A program made the position numbers and the translations under genes. Of a stretch of 64,000 nucleotides of DNA, positions 24,293-31,974 are shown piece by piece. Within the stretch, counting starts at the first letter, position 1. Each line of letters opens with the position of its first letter. Source of the stretch: Herbidospora solisilvae (GTDB lineage: Bacteria > Actinomycetota > Actinomycetes > Streptosporangiales > Streptosporangiaceae); the NCBI RefSeq assembly GCF_009901565.1, contig NZ_WXEW01000001.1, forward strand, positions 1,178,001-1,242,000, written 5' to 3'. Below the pieces are notes generated by a model, which saw only the letters and a list, made by a program, of their open reading frames with translations, had not been told where the DNA came from and ran no database searches.

Positions 24293-24355
24293 GGAACAAC
24301 CCGAGTGCCCGCGATGCTCCGGCCATCGCGGGCACTCGGCCGTTGTTCTCCTTTT
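24293..24355. terminator. Very long terminator hairpin between convergent genes
   Basis: CCGAGTGCCCGCGATG (24301-24316), a 7-nt loop, and the full complement ending at 24339 make a 16-bp perfect stem. Flanking GAACAAC and GTTGTTC pair outside it, then TCTCCTTTTCC. It ends the glycosyltransferase transcript and may also stop the PucR-gene transcript from the other side. Confidence 0.85.
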
Positions 24356-24462
24356 CCGTTACGGCTCCGCCTGCCCGGCACCGCCCGCCGCCCCCGGCAC
24401 CCGCCGCGACCGGCGCTCCTCAGCCGCTCCGGCAGCCGCCGTGACGAACCCTCGACGGCCTC

Positions 24463-25494
24463 TCACAATCTGCGGGCCTTCAGCGACAGGTGCAACAGCA
24501 GGCGGTCCTGGCCGTCGGAGAGGTTCTTGCCGGTGAACTCGGCGGCGCGGCCCAGGCGGTAGTAGAGGGTCTGGCGGTGGATGCCCAGGGCGGCGGCGGT
24601 CTGCTGCACGTGGGCCGCCCTGTCGAGGTAGGTCTCCAGGGTGGTGGCCAGTTCCTCCGGGAGGGCGGCCGACTCGCCCGCCAGTTCCGCGAGCTCGTGG
24701 TGGGGCAATCGCACCAGGTAGCGGTAGACGCCCAGCTCCGACCAGTGGGCGACGGCCTCTCCCGTCTTCTCGGCCACGCGCAACGCGTTGAGCGCCTCGC
24801 GCCAGCTCTCCCAGGCGTCCTCCGGGTCCTGGCGGGGGTCGCCGGCGCCGACCGGGACGCCGTACATGGCGTTCAGGCGGGTGGCCGCCTCGCGGGCGCG
24901 GACCGGCGGGGCCAGGAACGCCGGGTGGGCGCCCGCCTGGCCGGTCAGCACGTCGCGCGGCAGCGACCAGGAGACGGGCACCTCGGCCGGGCCGGCCGCC
25001 ACGGCCAGGGCCACCAGCGGGCCCTCGATGCCCCGGGCGGCCTCGGCGCGGGCCTGCGGGTTCGGGGAGAACAGGTCGTCGAGGGGGGCGCGGCGGATCT
25101 GGGCCTCGTGTGCCAGAGCGGCCGCCAGCCGGGCGAACAGCGGCTCGGCCCGGTCGAGCAGGCTGTCGGGCAGTTTGCCGCTGTCCAGCAGCCACAGGTA
25201 GCCGTAGGTGACGCCCTTGTGCCGCAGCGGGACGCAGACGCGGGCCAGGAAGCCGGGGGCCTCGGGGATGCGGACCGGATGGTCCGCCGCGGCGATCCCG
25301 TAGGCCTCGAAGTGGGCCCGGGTCGCGGCGGTGGCGCGGCGGCGGAGGATGGACTCCTGGCGGACCTCGTCGACGACGCCGCTCTGCACGCCGTAGGCCA
25401 CCAGCTCGAAGGCGCGGTCCTCGACCGTGACGGAGGCGTCGAGCAGGCGGGCGATCTCGTCGACCAGGTCTTGCATGAGGACATTATTGTGCAT
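24463..25494 (-). CDS. PucR/CdaR-family regulator of proline use
   Basis: 343 residues. A sensory N-terminus (about 1-270), with GYLWLLDSGKLPDS in a GAF-like part, is followed by the C-terminal helix-turn-helix typical of the family: AHVQQTAAALGIHRQTLYYRLGRA. PucR-type genes next to proline dehydrogenase usually activate it in response to proline, and this gene is divergent from it with 65 bp between. The ATG at 25494 or 25476 could be used. Activation of the proline operon is inferred from position. Confidence 0.87.
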   Translation of the reverse strand: MHNNVLMQDLVDEIARLLDASVTVEDRAFELVAYGVQSGVVDEVRQESILRRRATAATRAHFEAYGIAAADHPVRIPEAPGFLARVCVPLRHKGVTYGYLWLLDSGKLPDSLLDRAEPLFARLAAALAHEAQIRRAPLDDLFSPNPQARAEAARGIEGPLVALAVAAGPAEVPVSWSLPRDVLTGQAGAHPAFLAPPVRAREAATRLNAMYGVPVGAGDPRQDPEDAWESWREALNALRVAEKTGEAVAHWSELGVYRYLVRLPHHELAELAGESAALPEELATTLETYLDRAAHVQQTAAALGIHRQTLYYRLGRAAEFTGKNLSDGQDRLLLHLSLKARRL

Positions 25495-25559
25495 TTGTCT
25501 GAAGAGACTTGGCCGGATGTCCGTGGAAGGGTACTTTCCGGGCGAATTACGCTGTGTGC

Positions 25560-26531
25560 ATGCTCGGTTCCACGCTCCTCGCCGTGTCGAGGAATCCGCT
25601 CGCGCGCAAGGCCGTCACGGCCCTGCCGCCCACCCGGCGCGTCGTCGACCGGTTCGTCGCCGGAGAGGCCACCGCCGACGCCGTGGCCGCGGCCGACCGG
25701 CTCACCCGGTCGGGGCTCATGGTCACCATCGACCACCTGGGCGAGGAGGTGCGCGACACCGACGCCGCCGTGGCGACCACGAAGGCGTACGTGGAACTGC
25801 TCGGCGCCCTCGCCCCGCTGGGGCTGGGACACCGCGCCGAGGTGTCGGTGAAGCTGTCGGCCGTCGGGCAGGCGCTCGACGACGCGATGGCCCTCGAACA
25901 CGCCCGGGAGATCTGCGAGGCCGCGCTCTCCGCCGGGGCGACCGTCACCCTCGACATGGAGGACCACACCACGGTCGACTCCACCCTGGGCATCCTGCGC
26001 GACCTGCGGGCCGACTTCTCCGACGTCGGGGTGGCCGTCCAGGCCTACCTGTTCCGGAGCGAGGCCGACTGCCACGACCTGCGCGACTCGCGGGTCAGGC
26101 TGGTGAAGGGCGCCTACCGCGAGCCGGCGTCGGTGGCGTACCAGAAGAAGAACGACGTCGACCTGGCCTACGTGCGCTGTCTGAAGGTGCTGATGGCCGG
26201 CGCCGGGCACCCCATGGTCGCCACCCACGACGACCGGCTGATCTCCATCGCCGAACTGCTCGCCGACCGGCACGACCGGCCCCGCGACACCTACGAGTAC
26301 CAGATGCTCTACGGCATCCGCACCGACAAACAGCAGGCGCTCGCCAACTCGGGCGCCCTGGTCCGCGTGTACGTGCCCTACGGCGACGACTGGTACGGCT
26401 ACTTCATGCGCCGCCTGGCCGAACGACCGGCCAACGTGGCCTTCTTCCTGCGTTCCCTTGGGGTTGGCACCCTCCCGCTGGTGAACAAGCGGGATTCCAA
26501 CTCATCTCACACTGGACGGAGGACGAGTTGA
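25560..26531 (+). CDS. Proline dehydrogenase with transposon-encoded C-terminal tail
   Basis: 323 residues. It is a monofunctional TIM-barrel ProDH that oxidises proline to P5C with FAD: SVKLSAVGQALDDAMA, TLDMEDHTTVDSTL, QAYLFRSEAD, RLVKGAYREPASVAY, and the end YVPYGDDWYGYFMRRLAERPANVAFFLRSL, cited here in parts. Homologues stop within a few residues of FFLRSL. Here the frame continues about 22 residues (GVGTLPLVNKRDSNSSHTGRR...) into an inserted IS605-type element, so only the extreme tail is replaced. TACGCT (25548-25553) ends 6 nt before the ATG, a likely leaderless start. Activity is probably kept because the catalytic barrel is whole. Confidence 0.9.
   Translation: MLGSTLLAVSRNPLARKAVTALPPTRRVVDRFVAGEATADAVAAADRLTRSGLMVTIDHLGEEVRDTDAAVATTKAYVELLGALAPLGLGHRAEVSVKLSAVGQALDDAMALEHAREICEAALSAGATVTLDMEDHTTVDSTLGILRDLRADFSDVGVAVQAYLFRSEADCHDLRDSRVRLVKGAYREPASVAYQKKNDVDLAYVRCLKVLMAGAGHPMVATHDDRLISIAELLADRHDRPRDTYEYQMLYGIRTDKQQALANSGALVRVYVPYGDDWYGYFMRRLAERPANVAFFLRSLGVGTLPLVNKRDSNSSHTGRRTS
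26463..26506 (-). ncRNA. Candidate omega RNA (reRNA) 3' scaffold and right-end hairpin
   Basis: On the minus strand, downstream of the tnpB stop, GTTGG, AATCCCGCT, an 8-nt loop, AGCGGGAGGGTGCCAAC folds with CCCGCT (26474-26479) pairing to AGCGGG (26488-26493) and GTTGG (26463-26467) to CCAAC (26497-26501). Such a GAATCCC...GGGAGG...CCAA structure is typical of the 3' end of TnpB guide RNAs. The guide would be the DNA just outside it, reading AAGGGAACGCAGGAAG into the dehydrogenase gene. The 5' end of the RNA, inside tnpB, cannot be placed. Confidence 0.6.
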
Positions 26532-27790
26532 GGTTCGCGGTTCCCAGGCCCGGTCTTCCGGTCGCCTCCCCGCGCATTCACCGCATGCCCTGCGGCGATG
26601 ACCTCGATGTTCTTGGCCGCGTTCACATCAGCGTTGCCGGCATGGCCGCAGGATCGGCAGCGGAAGGCAGCTTGGCTCTCGCGTGCCTTTCCATCGACGA
26701 CCCCGCAAACCGAACAACGCTGACTCGTGAACGCGGGATTCACCTTGATGACGCGGCCTGGCGCTTTGTCCTCCAGCCGCATGACGAGTCGGCCCCAGGA
26801 GGCGGAGAGAATACTCCGGTTGAGCCCCGCCTTCTGGCGGACATTTCGCCCGGGCGCTTCGATAGTCCCCCGAGCCGAGCGAGTCATATTCCCGATCCTC
26901 AGATCTTCGACGCCGATCACATCGAAACGGCGGGCAAGGCTGGTGGTGACCTTTTCGACCCAGTCTTTGCGCCTGGCGGTCTCACCGGCCCTCAACCTGC
27001 CGATCGCGGTCCTGACGTCGTCACGCCGCTTGGAACCCTTACGCGCACGGGCCAATTGTCGGATCAGCTTGAGCAGCCGGGCTCGCTCAACCGCCCGAAG
27101 AGTAGGGACCCTGAGCAGTTCACCCGTGGACAGCGCGGCACTGACGGCCACACCCCGGTCCACGCCGACGACTTCGCCACTGCACGGCCTGGCGATGGGC
27201 TCCGGGGCGACGGCGAAGGCAACGAACCATCGTCCCAATTGATCGCGATTGACGCGGAAGGACTTGGCGCCGTCGGGCACGGCCCTGGACCATCGGAAGC
27301 GGACCCAGCCGACCTTGGGAATCTTGACCTCTCCGACGTTTCGGGACAGGCGACGCACGTCCTCCTTCTTGAAGGCGACGATTCGAAATCCTTCGTTCTG
27401 TCCACGCCGCCGGAAAGTCGGCTTCCGATGGGTCCTGGCGAAGAATTGCGCCATGGCACGCGCGAAATCCTTAAGCGCCTGCTGCTGAACAATTGCCGAT
27501 CCGGCGCGAAGCCAGGCGTACTCGGCTCTCGCTTCGGTCAGTTGGCGGCACTGCTCCGCGAATCCCGGCGCGGGTCCTCTTCCCGGCTTCCAGAACGAGC
27601 TCTGCTCGGCCGCAAGGTTCCATACGAAACGTGCGTGCCTGCAATGTTCCAGCAGCGCCGCCGCCTGTACCTGCGTCGGCTGAAGCCGATAGCGGGACAT
27701 GGCAAAAAGTTTAGCGTCGCGCATCGGGAAAAACCGGAGAACAACGCGCTGCTCCGCGTCGCGCACTTCCCGCATCCCGAACTGCGAGGC
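26464..27790 (-). mobile_element. IS605-type (IS200/IS605) element carrying only tnpB
   Basis: The insertion splits the proline operon between dehydrogenase genes. Its right end is recognised by a stem-loop (26463-26501) located just after the tnpB stop; the left end is somewhere between 27705 and 27795 and is estimated. No tnpA transposase is present, so movement would need one in trans. No target duplication is expected for this family. Codon use is slightly less GC-rich than the flanks, with AAGTTTAG and GAAAAACC near the left end, which fits recent arrival. Confidence 0.85.
26507..27700 (-). CDS. tnpB: TnpB RNA-guided nuclease (IS605 OrfB)
   Basis: 397 residues from the ATG at 27700, where homology starts (MSRYRLQPTQVQAAALLEHC). 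The RuvC residues are all present: Asp181 in VVGVDRGVAV, Glu265 in VIGVEDLRIGN and Asp358 in GNADVNAAKNI. The zinc ribbon CSVCGVVDGKARES...FRCRSCGHAG lies between the last two. TnpB cuts DNA matching its omega RNA next to a transposon-adjacent motif and helps keep the element at its donor site. An open frame continues upstream to 27796 but would be non-conserved. It runs antisense to the proline genes. Confidence 0.93.
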   Translation of the reverse strand: MSRYRLQPTQVQAAALLEHCRHARFVWNLAAEQSSFWKPGRGPAPGFAEQCRQLTEARAEYAWLRAGSAIVQQQALKDFARAMAQFFARTHRKPTFRRRGQNEGFRIVAFKKEDVRRLSRNVGEVKIPKVGWVRFRWSRAVPDGAKSFRVNRDQLGRWFVAFAVAPEPIARPCSGEVVGVDRGVAVSAALSTGELLRVPTLRAVERARLLKLIRQLARARKGSKRRDDVRTAIGRLRAGETARRKDWVEKVTTSLARRFDVIGVEDLRIGNMTRSARGTIEAPGRNVRQKAGLNRSILSASWGRLVMRLEDKAPGRVIKVNPAFTSQRCSVCGVVDGKARESQAAFRCRSCGHAGNADVNAAKNIEVIAAGHAVNARGGDRKTGPGNREPQLVLRPV

Positions 27791-27810
27791 ATTCACACTG
27801 GAGGATTTCG

Positions 27811-29466
27811 ATGATGGACGCCGTCTCCACGGTCCCGGCCCCGGTCAACGAGCCGGTCCGGTCCTACGGTCCCGGCAGCGCCGACCGCGCCATGCTGGAG
27901 GGGCGGCTGAAGGAACTGGCCGCCACGAGCATCGACCTGCCGATGACGATCGGCGGCGAACGCCGCATGGCGGGCGGGGCGCCCATCCCCGTCGTTCAGC
28001 CGCACAACCACGCCTCGGTGCTCGGCACCACCAACGACGCCACCCCCGCCGACGTCCAGGCGGCCGTCTCGACGGCCCTGGCGGCGGCCCCGGCGTGGCG
28101 GGCGCTGAGCTTCGACGAGCGGGCGGCGATCTTCCTGCGCGCGGCCGAGCTGCTGGCCGGGCCGTGGCGGGCGACCCTGAACGCCGCGACCATCCTCGGG
28201 CAGTCGAAGTCGGCCCAGCAGGCCGAGATCGACGCGGCCTGTGAGCTGATCGATTTCCTGCGGTTCAACGTGGCGTTCGCCCGGCAGCTCCTCACCGAGC
28301 AGCCCGTCTCCTCCCCCGGTGTGTGGAACCGGATGGAGTACCGGCCGCTTGAGGGCTTCGTGCTGGCGATCACGCCGTTCAACTTCACCGCCATCGCCGG
28401 GAACCTGCCCGCCTCGGTGGCGCTGATGGGCAACGTGGTGGTCTGGAAGCCGTCGCCCACGCAGCAGTTCGCCGCCCACTTCACGATGGCGCTGCTGGAG
28501 GAGGCCGGCCTGCCGCCGGGTGTGATCAACCTGGTGACCGGAAACGGCTCGGCGGTGTCGGAGGTGGCGATGACCCACCCGGCGCTGGCGGGCGTGCACT
28601 TCACCGGCTCGACCGCGACCTTCCAGCACCTGTGGGCGACGGTCGGTGCCAACATCGGGCGCTACCACGCCTATCCGCGCCTGGTCGGCGAGACCGGCGG
28701 CAAGGACTTCGTGCTGGCCCATCCCTCGGCCGACCCGGCGGCGCTGACGACGGCGCTGATCAGGGGCGCGTTCGAGTACCAGGGCCAGAAGTGCTCGGCG
28801 GCGTCGCGGGCCTACGTGCCGCGTGCGATGTGGAACTCGATGAAGGACGACTTCGTCTCCCTGGCCGAGTCGCTGACCGTGGGCGACGTGGCGGGCGACC
28901 TGTCGACGTTCATGGGCGCCGTGATCGACGCCCGCGCGTTCGCCAAGCACAAGGCGGCGATCGACCGGGCCCGCGCGGCCGACAACATCGCCGTCCTGAC
29001 GGGCTCCTACGACGACTCCACCGGCTACTTCGTGAAGCCGACCGTCCTGGAGTGCGGCGACCCGACCGACGAGATCTTCACGACCGAGTACTTCGGCCCG
29101 ATCCTCGCCGTCCACGTCTACGACGACTTCGAGGCCACCCTGGGCCAGCTGGAGTCGGCCACGCCGTACGCCCTGACCGGCGCGCTGATCGCGCGCGACC
29201 GCTACGCCATCGCGTCGGCCTCGGAGAAGCTCCGGTACGCCGCCGGCAACTTCTACGTGAACGACAAGCCGACCGGCGCCGTGGTCGGCCAGCAGCCGTT
29301 CGGCGGCGCGCGGGCCTCGGGCACCAACGACAAGGCGGGCTCGATCCTCAACCTGATCCGCTGGGTCAACGCCCGGACGATCAAGGAAACGTTCGTGCCA
29401 CCGGTGGTCGTGCCGCCCTACCGCGGCGACATCCCCCAGTCCGGCTGGCAGCAGCCGGAGCTCTGA
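27811..29466 (+). CDS. pruA: L-glutamate gamma-semialdehyde (P5C) dehydrogenase
   Basis: 551 residues, an aldehyde dehydrogenase completing proline to glutamate with NAD. Catalytic Cys328 is in YQGQKCSAASR and Glu294 in VGETGGKDFV; the oxyanion/NAD signature ITPFNFTAIAGNLP and the closing QPFGGARASGTNDK are typical. GGAGG (27800-27804) lies 6 nt before ATGATG. Before the insertion it probably followed the dehydrogenase directly: the sequence from the element end reads into a stop overlapping this ATG. Expression now must pass through the element or start inside it. Confidence 0.95.
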   Translation: MMDAVSTVPAPVNEPVRSYGPGSADRAMLEGRLKELAATSIDLPMTIGGERRMAGGAPIPVVQPHNHASVLGTTNDATPADVQAAVSTALAAAPAWRALSFDERAAIFLRAAELLAGPWRATLNAATILGQSKSAQQAEIDAACELIDFLRFNVAFARQLLTEQPVSSPGVWNRMEYRPLEGFVLAITPFNFTAIAGNLPASVALMGNVVVWKPSPTQQFAAHFTMALLEEAGLPPGVINLVTGNGSAVSEVAMTHPALAGVHFTGSTATFQHLWATVGANIGRYHAYPRLVGETGGKDFVLAHPSADPAALTTALIRGAFEYQGQKCSAASRAYVPRAMWNSMKDDFVSLAESLTVGDVAGDLSTFMGAVIDARAFAKHKAAIDRARAADNIAVLTGSYDDSTGYFVKPTVLECGDPTDEIFTTEYFGPILAVHVYDDFEATLGQLESATPYALTGALIARDRYAIASASEKLRYAAGNFYVNDKPTGAVVGQQPFGGARASGTNDKAGSILNLIRWVNARTIKETFVPPVVVPPYRGDIPQSGWQQPEL

Positions 29467-29481
29467 CGGCAGACTGTCGGG

Positions 29482-30327
29482 GTGATCAGGTACGGAGCCG
29501 TCGAAGCGGGCGGTACGAAATGGGTGTGCGCGCTCGCCGACACCGACGGAAACATCGTGGCCACCGAGGTGGTCCCGACGACGACCCCCGAGGAGACGAT
29601 CCCGGCCGCGGTCGGCTTCTTCCGGCGTCATCCCGCCCCGGCGGCGGTCGGCGTCGCCACGTTCGGCCCGGTCGACCTGTCGACCGGGCACATCACGGCC
29701 ACGCCCAAGCCGGGCTGGTCGGGGGCCGACGTGGTGACGCCGTTCCGTGAGGGGCTGGGCGTCCCGGTCGGGCTCGACACCGACGTCAACGGGGCGGCGA
29801 TCGGCGAATGGCGCTACGGCGCGGGGCGGGGGCTGCACACGCTGGCCTACATGACGGTCGGCACCGGCATCGGGGTCGGCGTCGTCGTCGACGGCCGGCC
29901 GCTGCACGGGCGCACCCATCCCGAGGCGGGGCACATGCTGGTCCCCCACGACACCAAGCGCGACCCCTTCCCGGGGGCGTGCCCGTTCCACGGCGACTGC
30001 CTCGAAGGGCTCGCGTCCGGAACGTCGATGCGGCAGCGCTGGGGACGTCCCGCGCAGGAGCTCGGCGACGGCGAGCCGTGGGAGCTGGAGGCCGACTATC
30101 TGGCGAAGGCCGTCCACAACCTGGCCTCGTCCCTCTCCCCCCAGGCCGTGATCATCGGCGGCGGGGTCGGCGGGCGGCCGGGGCTGCTCGACCTCGTGCG
30201 GGCCCGTGCGGCCGAGCTGGCCGGCGGCTATCCGCTCGACACGCTCATCACCGCGCCGGGGCTGGGGAACCTGTCGGGGGTGACGGGCGCGGCCGAACTG
30301 GCCCGCCAGGCGCTGAACGCTACCTGA
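29482..30327 (+). CDS. ROK-family sugar kinase (fructokinase-like)
   Basis: 281 residues. The ATP site begins EAGGTKWVCALADTDG, the sugar-binding part has TPKPGWSG and DTDVNGAAIGEWRYG, and the ROK zinc site is HMLVPHDTKRDPFPGACPFHGDCLEGLASG in which His and three Cys bind Zn (quoted in part). The short zinc loop with GDCLEGL is typical of bacterial fructokinases such as ScrK/GmuE. It starts with GTG; CAGACT, a weak -10-like box, ends 6 nt before. It ends 8 bp inside the convergent DoxX gene. Confidence 0.88.
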   Translation: MIRYGAVEAGGTKWVCALADTDGNIVATEVVPTTTPEETIPAAVGFFRRHPAPAAVGVATFGPVDLSTGHITATPKPGWSGADVVTPFREGLGVPVGLDTDVNGAAIGEWRYGAGRGLHTLAYMTVGTGIGVGVVVDGRPLHGRTHPEAGHMLVPHDTKRDPFPGACPFHGDCLEGLASGTSMRQRWGRPAQELGDGEPWELEADYLAKAVHNLASSLSPQAVIIGGGVGGRPGLLDLVRARAAELAGGYPLDTLITAPGLGNLSGVTGAAELARQALNAT

Positions 30328-30808
30328 GGACGGGCGACCCGGCGGTGACCTCGGCCCACCTGCGGCCGAGGCCCCACGTGTCGCCCGCGTCGCCGGCGGC
30401 CAGCCCGATCAGGACGATCGCGTAGACGAGGTGGTCGTCCAGGAACGGGTTGGTCGCGATGGGCAGCGCGGCGCCCCACATCATGACCAGCATGACCGTC
30501 CCGGCGCCGGCCGCGATCCGCATTCCGACGCCGAGGATCAGGGCCGCCCCGACGCCGAGCAGCCCGGCCATGAACAACACGTCCACCCACCAGTGCCCGG
30601 CCAGCGCGCCGTAGAGCCCGCCGAGCGGGCCGTCGGCGGCGCCCTTCAGGAAGCCGGTCGTCGGGCTGCCGCCGTTGAGCCACGACCGCTCCCCCGGGGT
30701 CGCGAAGCCGAGGCCGAGCAGCTTGTCGAGGAAGGCCCAGAGGAACACCCAGCCAAGGGCGATCCGAGCGACGGCCCAGACGTGGCCGGCGCGGACGATG
30801 GGGGTCAT
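30320..30808 (-). CDS. DoxX-family membrane protein
   Basis: 162 residues with four helices: ARIALGWVFLWAFLDKLLGLG, LFMAGLLGVGAALILGVGMRI, GTVMLVMMWGAALP and VYAIVLIGLAAGDA. The DoxX-type core RIALGWVFLWAFLDK and the GERSWLNGGSPT loop mark the family. Related proteins serve quinone-linked oxidation or redox stress responses; the reaction here is unknown. AAGGAG lies 8 nt before the ATG. It is divergent from the PPOX gene with a DosR-like box in the gap, so the two may respond to low oxygen or nitric oxide together. Confidence 0.87.
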   Translation of the reverse strand: MTPIVRAGHVWAVARIALGWVFLWAFLDKLLGLGFATPGERSWLNGGSPTTGFLKGAADGPLGGLYGALAGHWWVDVLFMAGLLGVGAALILGVGMRIAAGAGTVMLVMMWGAALPIATNPFLDDHLVYAIVLIGLAAGDAGDTWGLGRRWAEVTAGSPVLR

Positions 30809-30895
30809 GGGGGCTCCTTCTGCACGGGGTGATCTCGGTTCCCTCATCACACGCGTTCGCGGGCCGGGACGGCAGAGCACGAGGACCCGTGGGAG

Positions 30896-30911
30896 AAGGA
30901 CCTTCGGCCCG
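30896..30911. promoter_or_regulatory. DosR/DevR-like box between doxX and PPOX genes
   Basis: AAGGACCTTCGGCCCG at 30896-30911 resembles the palindromic GGGAC-N4-GGCCC boxes of dormancy regulators in actinobacteria. It lies about 60 nt before the PPOX start and 90 nt from the DoxX start, a normal activator distance for the former. Both gene types are common in DosR-like regulons. The match is by eye. Confidence 0.4.
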
Positions 30912-30968
30912 CCCGGCGGGGTCCATCGGCCGTGTCGGAGGGCCCGCGCGGCCGCCACAGTGGAGGCC

Positions 30969-31352
30969 ATGAGCACCCTGCGCACCCTCACCGCCGACGA
31001 ATGCCTCGCCCTGATCGCCCCCGGGGGCGTCGGCCGGATCGCCTTCACCGGCGCTCACGGGCCGGCCATCCTCCCGGTCAACTACCGTCTCGACGACGGC
31101 CGTATCGTCTTCCGCACCCGCACCGGCGGCGCCATGGACGACGACCTGCGCACGAACATCGACGACCTGGAGATCGTGGTCGCCTTCGAGGTCGACGCGA
31201 TCGACCCGGAGCGTCAGGAGGGGTGGAGCGTGCTGGTCCAGGGCCCCTGCCGGCACGCGGCGGGCGAGCCGGGCGGCTCGTGGGTCGAGGGCCGCGACCA
31301 CCTGATCACCATCAGGCCGCAGCGTGTCACCGGGCGGCGGCTGGAGGCCTGA
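30969..31352 (+). CDS. Pyridoxamine-5'-phosphate-oxidase-like flavin/F420-binding protein
   Basis: 127 residues, a split-barrel domain. It starts MSTLRTLTADECLALIAPGGVGRIAF and has PAILPVNYRLDDGRIVFRTRTGG, the usual FMN or F420 pocket, then VAFEVDAIDPERQEGWSVLVQGP. Proteins like this are encoded in dormancy and hypoxia regulons of actinobacteria and act as redox enzymes; the substrate is unknown. GGAGG ends 2 nt before the ATG, a close spacing. It ends 6 nt before the convergent TetR stop. Confidence 0.87.
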   Translation: MSTLRTLTADECLALIAPGGVGRIAFTGAHGPAILPVNYRLDDGRIVFRTRTGGAMDDDLRTNIDDLEIVVAFEVDAIDPERQEGWSVLVQGPCRHAAGEPGGSWVEGRDHLITIRPQRVTGRRLEA

Positions 31353-31358
31353 CGGGCC

Positions 31359-31898
31359 CTAGCGAGGCCGGGCGCTGAGCCCGTCGAGGATGAGCGCCAG
31401 CATGCGGGGCGACCGGTCGTCCGGGCCCGGGGCGGCCCGCCAGAGGGCGCCGCTGAGCTGGAGGAAGTCGCCGGGGTCGGCGTCGTCGCGGATGCTGCCG
31501 TCCTTCTTGCCCGCGTCGAGGAGCTCCGCGATGGCGGCGACGACCGGGCCGTAGGTCCGCTCGGTGATGGCCTGGTGGGCGCCGGGGCTGAGCGCGTCGC
31601 CGAGGCCGTGTTTCCGGCGCATGGCCTCGACCAGGTCGGCGGTCCAGCGGCGGAGCGCCTCGAGCGGCGGGTGTGCGGCCAGCAGGTCGGGCACGGCGCC
31701 CACGATGCGGTCGACCTCGTCCTGGTAGACGGCCAGCAGCAGCGCCTCGCGGGTGGGGAAGTTGCGGTAGAGCGTCCCCGCGCCGACGCCCGCGCGCTGG
31801 GCGATCTGGTTCATCGACGTGCCGGCGTCTTCGGCGAACGCCTCCCGGGCGGCCGCGAGGATGCGCACCCGGTTCTCCCGCGCGTCGGAACGGACCAT
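31359..31898 (-). CDS. TetR-family repressor
   Basis: 179 residues. The N-terminal helix-turn-helix is MNQIAQRAGVGAGTLYRNFPTREALLLAVY. The ligand domain is typical in length, with no identifiable ligand. It faces the aldo-keto reductase gene, and two palindromes with the GGAGAG core lie in between, so it probably represses both itself and the reductase. A ligand of the reductase pathway is the natural inducer, which is inference. Confidence 0.9.
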   Translation of the reverse strand: MVRSDARENRVRILAAAREAFAEDAGTSMNQIAQRAGVGAGTLYRNFPTREALLLAVYQDEVDRIVGAVPDLLAAHPPLEALRRWTADLVEAMRRKHGLGDALSPGAHQAITERTYGPVVAAIAELLDAGKKDGSIRDDADPGDFLQLSGALWRAAPGPDDRSPRMLALILDGLSARPR

Positions 31899-31913
31899 CA
31901 GGCTCCCGCCTTG

Positions 31914-31961
31914 CTATGTGGAGAGCTCTCCACTACGTTATCCGGAGAGTTCTCCACATAG
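31914..31961. promoter_or_regulatory. Paired TetR operators between divergent genes
   Basis: GTGGAGAGCTCTCCAC (31918-31933) is a perfect 16-bp palindrome. A second GGAGAGTTCTCC lies at 31944-31955. The whole block is also an inverted repeat: CTATGTGGAGA (31914-31924) and TCTCCACATAG (31951-31961). This fits two TetR dimers covering both promoters. Confidence 0.8.
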
Positions 31962-31974
31962 TTTAGAGGGACCG

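Noticed and set aside
26507-27802. TCACACTGGA repeats as true target-site duplication
   Set aside because: IS605-type elements insert without duplication, and one copy lies inside the element over the tnpB stop.
25427-27814. A 795-codon frame running through proline dehydrogenase, the IS element and up to P5CDH
   Set aside because: It overlaps a clear ProDH in another frame and tnpB on the other strand, and encodes Arg/Pro-rich sequence without family features; it is open only because of high GC.
30809-30968. Second DosR-like box near 30861 (GGGCCGGGACGGC)
   Set aside because: It lacks the palindromic spacing and is ordinary for GC-rich intergenic DNA.
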